Shown: positions 5,885-12,300 of the stretch, in pieces
How positions within the stretch are numbered: the first letter of the stretch is position 1
Layout of the letters: every line of letters begins with the position of its first letter
Notes under the pieces: generated by a model
Database searches by the model: none
The model's input: the letters and a program-made list of their open reading frames with translations, nothing else
Told to the model about the DNA's origin: nothing
Origin: an uncultured Oscillospiraceae bacterium
GTDB taxonomy: Bacteria > Bacillota > Clostridia > Oscillospirales > Oscillospiraceae
Assembly (NCBI GenBank): GCA_944385455.1
Contig: CALWXI010000116.1
Location: forward strand, 1 to 14,055
DNA: 14,055 bases
Direction of reading: 5' to 3'
Position numbers and translations under genes: made by a program

Positions 5885-6250
5885 ATGCTGACGTTCAACC
5901 ATTTCAATTTCAATGTGTCCGACCTGGACAAGTCTCTGGCGTTCTACAAGGAGGCTCTGGACCTGGAGCCGGTGCGCCGGAAGGAGGCTCCCGACGGGCG
6001 GTTCGTCCTGGTGTATCTGGGGGATGGGAAAACCGACTTCACACTGGAGCTGACGTGGCTCAGGGACCATCCCCAGAAATACGACCTGGGGGAGTGCGAG
6101 TTCCACCTGGCTCTCCGGGCGGATGACTATGAAGCCGCCCACCGCCGTCACGCGGAGATGGGCTGCATCTGCTTTGAGAATCCGGAGATGGGGATCTACT
6201 TCATCACCGACCCCGATGGGTATTGGATCGAGATCATCCCTACCCGATGA
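5885..6250 (+). CDS. VOC-family (glyoxalase I-like) metalloenzyme
   Basis: This is a 121-residue protein of the vicinal oxygen chelate superfamily, resembling lactoylglutathione lyase (glyoxalase I), which detoxifies methylglyoxal adducts. It has two beta-alpha-beta-beta-beta modules. The candidate metal ligands sit in the canonical order: His6 (FNHFNFNV), Glu55 (FTLELTW), His74 (ECEFHLALR) and Glu116 (GYWIEIIP). The SLAFYKEALDLEPVRRK and YFITDPDGYWIEI stretches are typical. The ATG at 5885 is chosen for its GAGGTGAT ribosome binding site; an upstream in-frame ATG at 5858 lies across the promoter. The true substrate may differ from glutathione adducts, since many clostridia lack glutathione. 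It converges on lysA. Confidence 0.85.
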   Translation: MLTFNHFNFNVSDLDKSLAFYKEALDLEPVRRKEAPDGRFVLVYLGDGKTDFTLELTWLRDHPQKYDLGECEFHLALRADDYEAAHRRHAEMGCICFENPEMGIYFITDPDGYWIEIIPTR

Positions 6251-6283
6251 AAAAAAGAGGACCGCTCTGCGGTCCTCTTTTTT
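6251..6283. terminator. Bidirectional terminator between the VOC gene and lysA
   Basis: AAAAAAGAGGACCGC (6251-6265), a TCT loop, then GCGGTCCTCTTTTTT (6269-6283): a perfect 15-bp stem with A/T tails that gives a U-run on both strands. It ends both converging genes and begins at the base after the VOC stop. Confidence 0.93.
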
Positions 6284-6285
6284 CA

Positions 6286-7542
6286 TCACCACACCAGGGT
6301 GGCGAAATAGTCGTCGATGGTCTCGGCCCGGCGGATCAGCGCCACGCTGCCGTCCGTGCGCAGCAGCAGCTCGGCGGAGCGGAGCTTGCCGTTATAGTTG
6401 TAGCCCATGGCGTGGCCGTGGGCGCCGGTGTCGTGGATCACCAGAAGGTCCCCGATGTCCACCTTGGGCAGCATCCGGTCCACGGCGAATTTGTCGTTGT
6501 TCTCGCACAACCCGCCGGCCACGTCATACTTGTGGTCGAGGGGAAGACCCTCCTTGCCCATGACGGTGATGTGGTGATAGGCGCCGTACATGGCGGGGCG
6601 CATCAGGTTGCAGGCGCAGGCGTCCACGCCCACGTAGTCCTTGTAGATGTGCTTTTCGTGGATGACCCGGGTGACCAGATGGCCGTAGGGCCCCAGCATG
6701 AAGCGGCCCAGCTCGGTGTACAGGGCCACGTCTCCCATGCCTGCGGGCACCAGGATCTCCTCATAGGCTTTCCGGACGCCCTCGCCGATGACATCGATGT
6801 CGTTGGCGGGCTGCTCGGGGCGGTAGGGGATGCCGATGCCGCCGGAGAGGTTGATGAAGGTGACATGGACGCCGGTCTCCGCCTGGAGCTCCACCGCCAG
6901 CTGAAAGAGGATCCGGGCCAGGGCGGGGTAGTACTCATTGGAGAGCGTGTTGGAGGCCAGGAAGGCGTGGAGGCCGAATTCCTCGGCTCCCATTGCGTGG
7001 AGGCGGGTGAAAGCCTCGGCGATCTGCGGACGGGTCATGCCGTACTTGGCGTCGCCGGGATTATCCATCACCTGAAAGCCCTCCCGGGTCTCCGCCAGGG
7101 TGAAGACGCCGCCGGGATTGTAGCGGCAGCAGATCTTTTTGGGGATCTGGCCGATGGATTCCGCCAGGTAGTCCACCAGGGTGATGTCGTCCAGGTTGAT
7201 GATGGCGCCCAGCCGGTGGGCCAGCCGGAATTCCTCGGCGGGAGTGTTGTTGGAGGAGAACATGATGTTCTCCCCGGTGACGCCGCACTTTTCCGCCATC
7301 AGGAGCTCTGCTTCAGAGGAGCAGTCGCAGCCGCAGCCCTCTTCCCTGAGGAGCTTCAAAATGGCGGGAGTGGGAGTGGCCTTCACGGCAAAATACTCCC
7401 GATAGCCGGGGTTCCAGGCAAAGGCGGCCTTCAGCCGCCGGGCGTTTTCCCGGATGCCCGCCTCATCGTAGATATGAAATGGAGTGGGATAGCGCTGGAC
7501 GATGGCCTCCAGCTGTTCCTTCGTCACAAATGGTGTTTTCAT
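6286..7542 (-). CDS. lysA: Diaminopimelate decarboxylase
   Basis: This PLP enzyme converts meso-diaminopimelate to L-lysine, the last step of lysine synthesis; it is 418 residues and cytoplasmic. It is a fold-type III (alanine racemase-like) decarboxylase. PLP-binding Lys54 lies in YFAVKATPTP. The Gly-rich phosphate loop is LSGGIGIPYRPEQ. Near the C-terminus, GGLCENNDKFAVDR matches the catalytic-Cys motif (usually CESxD), and HDTGAHGHAMGYNYNG matches the DxGAY...YN region. The ATG at 7542 has a GAGGG site. An in-frame ATG at 7596 lies inside the -10 box of the predicted promoter, so it cannot start the protein. The gene is monocistronic. The related arginine/ornithine or carboxynorspermidine decarboxylases are less likely given the motifs. 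Confidence 0.87.
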   Translation of the reverse strand: MKTPFVTKEQLEAIVQRYPTPFHIYDEAGIRENARRLKAAFAWNPGYREYFAVKATPTPAILKLLREEGCGCDCSSEAELLMAEKCGVTGENIMFSSNNTPAEEFRLAHRLGAIINLDDITLVDYLAESIGQIPKKICCRYNPGGVFTLAETREGFQVMDNPGDAKYGMTRPQIAEAFTRLHAMGAEEFGLHAFLASNTLSNEYYPALARILFQLAVELQAETGVHVTFINLSGGIGIPYRPEQPANDIDVIGEGVRKAYEEILVPAGMGDVALYTELGRFMLGPYGHLVTRVIHEKHIYKDYVGVDACACNLMRPAMYGAYHHITVMGKEGLPLDHKYDVAGGLCENNDKFAVDRMLPKVDIGDLLVIHDTGAHGHAMGYNYNGKLRSAELLLRTDGSVALIRRAETIDDYFATLVW

Positions 7543-7594
7543 CGGTATGCCCTCAAATCCTTCCGTGCGGGCCGTCGGCCCGAAACTGTGTCCC

Positions 7595-7624
7595 ATTTTA
7601 CGGGCTTTCCCCCGGTTCTGTCAA
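7595..7624 (-). promoter_or_regulatory. Promoter of lysA
   Basis: Read on the minus strand: -35 TTGACA (7619-7624, perfect), an 18-bp spacer, then -10 TAAAAT (7595-7600). The leader is about 45 nt and holds a short hairpin (CGGGCCG/CGGCCCG, 7568-7582). It is too short for a lysine riboswitch. Confidence 0.8.
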
Positions 7625-7690
7625 GGAATTTGACCGGGATCGTCTGGATTTGCCCTGATTTTTTTTGCACCCCGGCCCGGTGGGAGGCTC

Positions 7691-7719
7691 TTGGAACGGC
7701 AAAGGAAGTGTGGTATACT
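7691..7719 (+). promoter_or_regulatory. Promoter of the small Cys protein-Nudix unit, very short leader
   Basis: -35 TTGGAA (7691-7696), a 17-bp spacer, then -10 TATACT (7714-7719). The GGGGAGGTGAT ribosome binding site begins about 3-5 nt downstream of the -10, and the ATG lies at 7737, so the leader is near 10 nt. The layout and bases closely match the VOC gene promoter. Confidence 0.7.
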
Positions 7720-7736
7720 GCCGGGGAGGTGATTGG

Positions 7737-7910
7737 ATGGCTTCCAATTGTGAAGAGTGCGTCTATTACGATTACGACGATGAGGCGGACGTGTGGTACT
7801 GCACCATGGACCTGGACGAGGACGAGATGGAGCGGTTCCTGCGCCGGGCCGCCGACGCTTGTCCCTTTTACCGCCGGGGCGACGAGTACCGCACCGCCCG
7901 CCGCCAGTGA
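7737..7910 (+). CDS. Small four-cysteine acidic protein (DUF6472-like)
   Basis: This is a 57-residue protein of unknown function. It has Cys5 and Cys8 in a CxxC (NCEECVYYDYDDEADVWYC), Cys22, and Cys42 in ACPFYRRGDEYRTARRQ. The middle is very acidic (MDLDEDEMERFL). Four Cys and the closing CPFYRxGDEY stretch are typical of a small Firmicutes family I recall as DUF6472, and suggest a zinc- or metal-binding knuckle. The ATG at 7737 follows GGGGAGGTGAT. It is 11 nt upstream of the Nudix gene and surely co-transcribed with it. The family name is from memory; a metal-binding role is inferred. Confidence 0.8.
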   Translation: MASNCEECVYYDYDDEADVWYCTMDLDEDEMERFLRRAADACPFYRRGDEYRTARRQ

Positions 7911-7921
7911 GGAGGAGCCCT

Positions 7922-8440
7922 ATGGAACTGGTGGATCTGTATGACGAAAACCGCGCCCCCCTGGGCAAGACGGCGGAGCGGTATGGGAAGAAGGACCCCG
8001 GAGAGTACCGGACGGTGGTCCACGTGTGCCTCTTTGACCGGCAGGGACGGATGCTGATCCAGCGCCGGGCGCCGGACAAGGTGATCTGGCCGGGATATTG
8101 GGACGTGTCCGTGGGCGGCGGCGTGGACGCCGGGGAGACCAGCCGCCAGGGCGCGGAGCGGGAGTTCCGGGAGGAGCTGGGCTATCCCCTGGACCTGACG
8201 GACTGCCGCCCCACGGTGACGGTGAACTTTTCCGGCGGCTTTGACGATTTCTATCTGGTGACCCGGGACGTGGCGCTGGAGGAGCTGACGCTGCAGCCGG
8301 AGGAGGTCCAGGAGGTCCGCTGGGCCACCCTGGAGGAGATCCTGGCGCTGCTGGAGGCGGGGCGGTTCATCCGCTACCCCGCAGGATTCCTCACCTATCT
8401 CTTTGAGACCCGGGACACCTTTGGTTTTCCCACAAAGTAA
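7922..8440 (+). CDS. Nudix hydrolase (YfcD/IDI-like)
   Basis: This 172-residue Nudix enzyme is expected to hydrolyse nucleoside diphosphate-X compounds with Mg2+ or Mn2+. The Nudix box GX5EX7REUXEEXGU is complete at residues 66-88 (GGVDAGE then REFREELGY). The N-terminal part (ELVDLYDENRAPLG...GEYRTVVHVCLFD) and QRRAPDKVIWPGYWDVSVGG resemble the YfcD / isopentenyl-diphosphate isomerase-like subgroup rather than MutT proper. Its substrate cannot be deduced. The ATG at 7922 has GAGGAG upstream. It is second in a two-gene unit after the small Cys protein and ends at a strong terminator. Confidence 0.9.
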   Translation: MELVDLYDENRAPLGKTAERYGKKDPGEYRTVVHVCLFDRQGRMLIQRRAPDKVIWPGYWDVSVGGGVDAGETSRQGAEREFREELGYPLDLTDCRPTVTVNFSGGFDDFYLVTRDVALEELTLQPEEVQEVRWATLEEILALLEAGRFIRYPAGFLTYLFETRDTFGFPTK

Positions 8441-8442
8441 GG

Positions 8443-8481
8443 AAACGGCCCCCGCGTCCAGTTCGGACGCGGGGGCCGTTT
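8443..8481. terminator. Bidirectional terminator between the Nudix gene and the SSB-like gene
   Basis: AAACGGCCCCCGCGTCC (8443-8459), a 5-nt loop, then GGACGCGGGGGCCGTTT (8465-8481): a perfect 17-bp stem. The U-tails are short (TTT), but the stem is very GC-rich and lies between two converging stops. Confidence 0.85.
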
Positions 8482-8485
8482 CGGA

Positions 8486-9109
8486 TTATGCCGGATCCCG
8501 GAGGGAATCGTCCGGCGGCAGCAGGCGCATGGCGGAGACTTCGTAGGCGGTCCGTTCCTGGGCGGTGCCGTCGTCGGTGACCTTGTGGTAGATGCGGCTT
8601 TGCACCCGGCCCTCCAGGGCCAGTGCCTCCCCCACTTCCAGCAGGCTGGCCCGCAGGGCCACCTGCCCCCAGGTGATCACCGGCAGGTAGTCCGCCCGGC
8701 CGTACCGCCGGGGCACCGCCAGCATCAAATCGCAGATGCTGCGGCCCAAAGGCGTGCGGCGGAAGATGGGGGGCTTGCACACGGTGCCGTGGAGCAGGAT
8801 CTGGTTGCAGGGCGTTCCTGCGGCGGGGAGCAGGTCCTTGGCGTATACGGTGAGCACCAGGCGGCTGCCCACGCCGCTGCGGTTGTTGAAGGACCGCAGC
8901 TGCCCGGATATCCGCAGCGTCTCGCCGGCGGCCACGCTGTCCCGGAGTGCCTGGGATACCAGCACGGGCAGGGTGTCCGCCGCGCCGGAGAGCCGGGGCA
9001 CCTGGAGGAGGAAGCGGTAAAAGACGGTGCCGTGGTTTTCGTGGGACCGCTCCGGCTCCGTCAAGGCCAGTCCCTCCAGCAGCACTTCGTTGCAGGTCTG
9101 GATCGTCAT
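8486..9109 (-). CDS. Single-stranded DNA-binding-like protein with two OB-fold modules
   Basis: This 207-residue protein looks like two tandem SSB-type OB folds. The first (about 1-100) contains VLLEGLALTEPE, YRFLLQVPRLSGAADTLPVLV and GETLRISGQLRSFNNR. The second (about 100-205) contains ILLHGTVCKPPIFRRTPLGRSICDLMLAVPRR, YLPVITWGQVA, and EALALEGRVQSRIYHK. The second closely follows the SSB pattern: V.L.G.....P..R.TP.G......LAV.R...ADY.P...WG..A.........G..L...GR.QSR. An acidic SSB C-terminal tail (DDIPF) is absent; the protein ends DDSLRDPA. It is probably an accessory clostridial paralogue, not the main SSB. The ATG at 9109 follows AGAGGTGA. Confidence 0.8.
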   Translation of the reverse strand: MTIQTCNEVLLEGLALTEPERSHENHGTVFYRFLLQVPRLSGAADTLPVLVSQALRDSVAAGETLRISGQLRSFNNRSGVGSRLVLTVYAKDLLPAAGTPCNQILLHGTVCKPPIFRRTPLGRSICDLMLAVPRRYGRADYLPVITWGQVALRASLLEVGEALALEGRVQSRIYHKVTDDGTAQERTAYEVSAMRLLPPDDSLRDPA

Positions 9110-9168
9110 AGCGTCACCTCTCGGATGTGATGGTCCAGTCTATGAGAGGAACCGCCGGGATAGACCGC

Positions 9169-9197
9169 TTGTATTGGGGCAGGATGTATCCTATAAT
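9169..9197 (+). promoter_or_regulatory. Promoter of the Mbeg1-like hydrolase gene
   Basis: -35 TTGTAT (9169-9174), a 17-bp spacer, then -10 TATAAT (9192-9197, perfect). The leader is about 35 nt before ATG 9239. No equally clear promoter was found for the divergent SSB-like gene in the same 129-bp gap. Confidence 0.72.
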
Positions 9198-9238
9198 GAA
9201 GCAAACGGCACAGACGCCAGGCGCACGGGGAGGCATAT

Positions 9239-10387
9239 ATGGCGAATCTTTTGGATTATCTGGACTGGCGGGGAGACCTGACGCTGGCCCAGGACCCCTT
9301 CAACGAGGTGGACAATCTGATTTTGGCAGAGCTGTCCTTTGTGGATTTCCGGGACATCGTGCCTCCGCCGGGCGGCGGGACTGTGGAGCTGCGGACGGCG
9401 GCGGAGGCCTATTTTGCCCGCTTCCCGGAGGGTGAGAAGATCGACATGGGGGTGCTGGTGCCCGACGCCATCCCGGGCATGCTGCGGAAAATGGTGGATA
9501 CCCGGCGTTTTGGAGCCATGCGGCTGAGCTGCTTTGCCGATTGGCTGGATGTGGACCGGGCGGAGCAGTTCGCGGCTCTCACCGTGGAAACGGGAGATGG
9601 GGCGGTGTATCTGGCCTTCCGGGGCACGGACGATACCCTGGCGGGCTGGAAGGAGGACTTCAACATGGCCTGTGTGCCGGAGGTCCCGGCCCAGAAGATG
9701 GCGGTATCGTACCTGGATGCCGTGGCCCGGCGGTATCCCCGGCGGAGGCTGCGGCTGGGAGGCCACTCCAAGGGCGGGAACCTGGCGGTGTGGGCGGCGG
9801 TGTTCTGCCGCAGTGTGGTGCAGCGGCGGATCCGGGCGGTTTGGTCCAACGACGGCCCCGGCTTTCACGCGGACATCGCCGGATTGCCGGAATACCTCCG
9901 TGTGGCGGACCGGATTGCCGCCATCATTCCCCAGAGCTCCGTGGTGGGGATGCTGCTGGAGCACGAGGAGGCCTGCACGGTGGTGGAGAGCCGGGCTCAG
10001 GGCTTGATGCAGCACGACGGCTTTTCCTGGGAGGTGCTGGGCCGGAGCTTTGTCCGGGTGGAGGGCGTCACCCGCCAGGGGCGGCGCAACGACCGCACCA
10101 TGCGGGAGTGGCTGCGTCAGATGCCCCTGGGGCAGCGGGAGAAGTTCGTGGAAGGACTTTTCGAGGTGCTGACGGCCTCCGGCGCCGTGACGCTGACGGA
10201 TCTGAAAGAGGACCGTCTCCGGGCAGCGCTGGCCATGGCCCGGGCGGTGAAAGACATGGAGAAGGACACCCGGGACGCCCTGTTCTATGCCTTCGCCCTG
10301 CTGCTGCGCAGCAATGTCAAGGCGCTGCTGGAGGATTGGCAGGAAGGAAATGAGAAGAAAGCGGAGAAAAAGCGGCGGGAGAAATGA
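9239..10387 (+). CDS. Mbeg1-like / DUF2974 alpha/beta hydrolase
   Basis: This is a 382-residue lipase-fold protein of the DUF2974 (Mbeg1-like, PF11187) family, common in gut Firmicutes and of unknown physiological role. The opening MANLLDYLDWRGDLTLAQDPFNEVDNLILAELSFVDF is the family hallmark. Ser177 in GGHSKGGN is the predicted nucleophile. FRGTDDT (127-133) is like the oxyanion region of class 3 lipases, and Asp205 in WSNDGPGF is a likely acid. His259 in MQHDGFSWEV is a candidate catalytic His. There is no signal peptide, so it is probably cytoplasmic. The C-terminus is basic and charged (EKKAEKKRREK). The ATG at 9239 follows GGGGAGG. The catalytic assignment is inferred from motifs. Confidence 0.85.
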   Translation: MANLLDYLDWRGDLTLAQDPFNEVDNLILAELSFVDFRDIVPPPGGGTVELRTAAEAYFARFPEGEKIDMGVLVPDAIPGMLRKMVDTRRFGAMRLSCFADWLDVDRAEQFAALTVETGDGAVYLAFRGTDDTLAGWKEDFNMACVPEVPAQKMAVSYLDAVARRYPRRRLRLGGHSKGGNLAVWAAVFCRSVVQRRIRAVWSNDGPGFHADIAGLPEYLRVADRIAAIIPQSSVVGMLLEHEEACTVVESRAQGLMQHDGFSWEVLGRSFVRVEGVTRQGRRNDRTMREWLRQMPLGQREKFVEGLFEVLTASGAVTLTDLKEDRLRAALAMARAVKDMEKDTRDALFYAFALLLRSNVKALLEDWQEGNEKKAEKKRREK

Positions 10388-10394
10388 GGCCGCG

Positions 10395-10439
10395 GCGAAA
10401 CCGCCCCGCCTGCGCCGTGCGCAGGCGGGGCGGTTTCGC
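10395..10439. terminator. Bidirectional terminator, 21-bp perfect stem, between the hydrolase gene and trpB2
   Basis: Arms at 10395-10415 and 10419-10439 are perfectly complementary over 21 bp with a CGT loop, beginning GCGAAACC and ending GGTTTCGC. It lies between two converging stops. U-runs are short, but the stem is exceptionally strong. Confidence 0.83.
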
Positions 10440-10448
10440 GCTTGAAGG

Positions 10449-11831
10449 TCAGTCCTGACCGGGGACCTGGGGCAGCTGGGCAAAGCTGGCGGCGAGCTCC
10501 TCGTCGGAGGGGATATAGTCGGTCATCTGGCCGTTGTGGAACTTCTCGTAGGCCACCATGTCGAAGTAGCCGGTGCCGGTGAGGCCGAAGAGGATGGTCT
10601 TTTCCTCACCGGTCTCTTTGCACTTCAGGGCTTCGTCGATGGCCACCCGGATGGCATGACTGGACTCGGGGGCGGGGAGGATGCCCTCCACCCGGGCGAA
10701 CTGCTCCGCCGCCTCGAAGACCTTGGTCTGCTCCACGGACACGGCCTCCATGTAGCCGTCGTGATAGAGCTGGGAGAGGACGGGGCTCATGCCGTGGTAG
10801 CGCAGGCCGCCGGCGTGGTTGGCGGAGGGGATGAAGTTGCTGCCCAGGGTGTACATCTTGGCCAGGGGGCAGACCATGCCGGTGTCGCAGAAGTCGTAGG
10901 CGAACTTGCCCCGGGTGAGGCTGGGGCAGGAGGCGGGCTCCACGGCGATGAAGCGGTAGTCCTGCTCGCCCCGGAGCTTTTCCCCCATGAAGGGGGAGAT
11001 GAGACCGCCCAGGTTGCTGCCGCCGCCGGCGCAGCCGATGATGATGTCGGGGGTCACGCCGTACTTGTCCAGCGCCGCCTTGGTTTCCAGCCCGATGATG
11101 GACTGGTGCAGCAGCACCTGGTTGAGGACGCTTCCCAGCACGTAGCGGTAGCCGGGCTGGCTGGCCGCGGCCTCCACCGCCTCGGAGATGGCGCAGCCCA
11201 GAGAGCCGGTGGTGCCGGGGTGGGCCTTCAGGATGGCCCGGCCCACTTCGGTGGTTTCGGAGGGAGAGGGGGTGACGGAGGCGCCGTAGGTCCGCATGAC
11301 CTCCCGGCGGAAGGGCTTTTGCTCGTAACTGACCTTCACCATGTAGACCTTGCAGTCCAGGCCCAGGTAGGAGCAGGCCATGGACAGGGCCGTGCCCCAC
11401 TGGCCGGCGCCGGTCTCGGTGGTGACGCCGGTGAGACCCTGCTGCTTGGCGTAGTAGGCCTGGGCAATGGCGGAGTTCAGCTTGTGGGAGCCGGAGGTGT
11501 TGTTTCCTTCAAATTTGTAATAGATCTTGGCGGGAGTCTGGAGCTTTTCCTCCAGGCAGTAGGCACGGACCAGGGGAGCGGGACGGTACATCTTGTAGAA
11601 GTCCCGGATTTCTTTGGGGATGGGGATCTCCCGGCGGTCGTTGTCCAGCTCCTGGCGGATCAGCTCATCGCAGAACACGGGACGCAGGTCGTCGAAGCCC
11701 ATGGGGGCCCCGGTGGCGGGATTCAGCAGCGGCGCGGGCTTGTTCTTCATGTCCGCCCGGACATTGTACCAGGTCTGGGGCAGCTCGTCTTCAGACAGGT
11801 AGATCTTGTAGGGGATGGAATTGGCGGTCAT
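10449..11831 (-). CDS. trpB: Tryptophan synthase beta chain-like enzyme TrpB2
   Basis: This PLP enzyme makes L-tryptophan from indole and serine (or from related substrates); it is 460 residues. It is the long TrpB2 form rather than the roughly 400-aa TrpB1: it has the N-terminal extension IPYKIYLSEDELPQTWYNVRADM and no trpA beside it. PLP-binding Lys117 lies in GSHKLNSA, catalytic Glu139 in TTETGAGQWG, and the phosphate loop is CAGGGSNLGG. The ATG at 11831 has AAAGGAG 8 nt upstream. The frame stays open back to 12251, but that stretch is the T-box leader and promoter, not protein. The Trp-specific T-box supports a role in tryptophan supply, probably salvaging indole. Confidence 0.92.
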   Translation of the reverse strand: MTANSIPYKIYLSEDELPQTWYNVRADMKNKPAPLLNPATGAPMGFDDLRPVFCDELIRQELDNDRREIPIPKEIRDFYKMYRPAPLVRAYCLEEKLQTPAKIYYKFEGNNTSGSHKLNSAIAQAYYAKQQGLTGVTTETGAGQWGTALSMACSYLGLDCKVYMVKVSYEQKPFRREVMRTYGASVTPSPSETTEVGRAILKAHPGTTGSLGCAISEAVEAAASQPGYRYVLGSVLNQVLLHQSIIGLETKAALDKYGVTPDIIIGCAGGGSNLGGLISPFMGEKLRGEQDYRFIAVEPASCPSLTRGKFAYDFCDTGMVCPLAKMYTLGSNFIPSANHAGGLRYHGMSPVLSQLYHDGYMEAVSVEQTKVFEAAEQFARVEGILPAPESSHAIRVAIDEALKCKETGEEKTILFGLTGTGYFDMVAYEKFHNGQMTDYIPSDEELAASFAQLPQVPGQD

Positions 11832-11867
11832 GGCATTTGCTCCTTTCCGGTGTGCGGTCCAGGGGAA

Positions 11868-12174
11868 ACAAAAAGACCTTTGTTCCACAAGGACCTGATG
11901 TGAACAGGTACCTTTGGGACAAAAGTCTGAAAACTTCTGCGGTGCCACCCAAATTGGCGAAAAAATCGCCCTCTCGGCGACGTGCCAACACACGTCCTTC
12001 CTTGGTAACGGGGGAAAAGCCCGTCGGTGCTTACTAAAGGCGCTGCGCCCGTTCAGCCCGCCCTCGGCAGCCCATTCCATCAGGTGCTCTCTGCCGCCCT
12101 TCCACTGCCGGCGGCTCGCTGCAAAAGAGGAAGCCTGTGTACTTCTCTGCTTCATCGGTTTGTGCTTTGAACTT
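11868..12174 (-). promoter_or_regulatory. T-box riboswitch, tRNA-Trp specific (UGG specifier)
   Basis: This is a leader RNA of about 300 nt that senses uncharged tRNA and opens transcription of trpB2. The T-box itself reads GGGTGGCACCGCAG on the minus strand (11937-11950), matching the GGGTGGNACCGCG consensus that pairs with the tRNA acceptor end. The Stem I region contains AGAGAAGTA and AGAGAGC, then GATGGAATGGGCTGCCGAG. By the usual GAA-codon-...-GAG pattern the specifier codon is UGG (complement of 12072-12074), i.e. Trp. A further stem, GGGCGA/TCGCC, lies between Stem I and the T-box. The terminator follows. The specifier is an eye alignment; the T-box match is clear. Confidence 0.88.
11870..11927 (-). 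terminator. T-box-controlled terminator before trpB2
   Basis: On the minus strand GACTTTTGTCCC pairs with GGAACAAAGGTC (one G-U and one mismatch), extended inward by AAAGG/CCTTG. TTTTTG follows at 11870-11874. It lies about 40 nt before the trpB2 ATG and competes with the T-box antiterminator. Confidence 0.82.
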
Positions 12175-12180
12175 GGCGAA

Positions 12181-12209
12181 AGCATAACCCGGATCGCCCG
12201 GATTGTCAA
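12181..12209 (-). promoter_or_regulatory. Promoter of the T-box-trpB2 transcript
   Basis: Read on the minus strand: -35 TTGACA (12204-12209, perfect), a 17-bp spacer, then -10 TATGCT (12181-12186). The start would be near 12174, at the head of the T-box Stem I. Confidence 0.8.
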
Positions 12210-12261
12210 GCGGAAAAATTTTTTTCGGCGGAAATGCATAAAAAATTCCATAAAATTTCAT

Positions 12262-12294
12262 AAAAATCCACGGCGGACCACCGGCCCGCCGTGG
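12262..12294 (-). terminator. Terminator of obgE
   Basis: On the minus strand CCACGGCGG and CCGCCGTGG form a 9-bp stem (12268-12276 with 12286-12294) with a 9-nt GC-rich loop. ATTTTTA follows. It begins 6 nt after the obgE stop. Confidence 0.87.
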
Positions 12295-12300
12295 AGAGAT

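Noticed and set aside
7543..7588. Lysine riboswitch ahead of lysA
   Set aside because: The predicted leader is only about 45 nt with one small hairpin, far shorter than the lysine (L-box) riboswitch.
6223..7944. 573-codon plus-strand frame opposite lysA
   Set aside because: It runs through the shared terminator, antisense to lysA, and through the lysA promoter. The translation matches nothing and it lacks a ribosome binding site.
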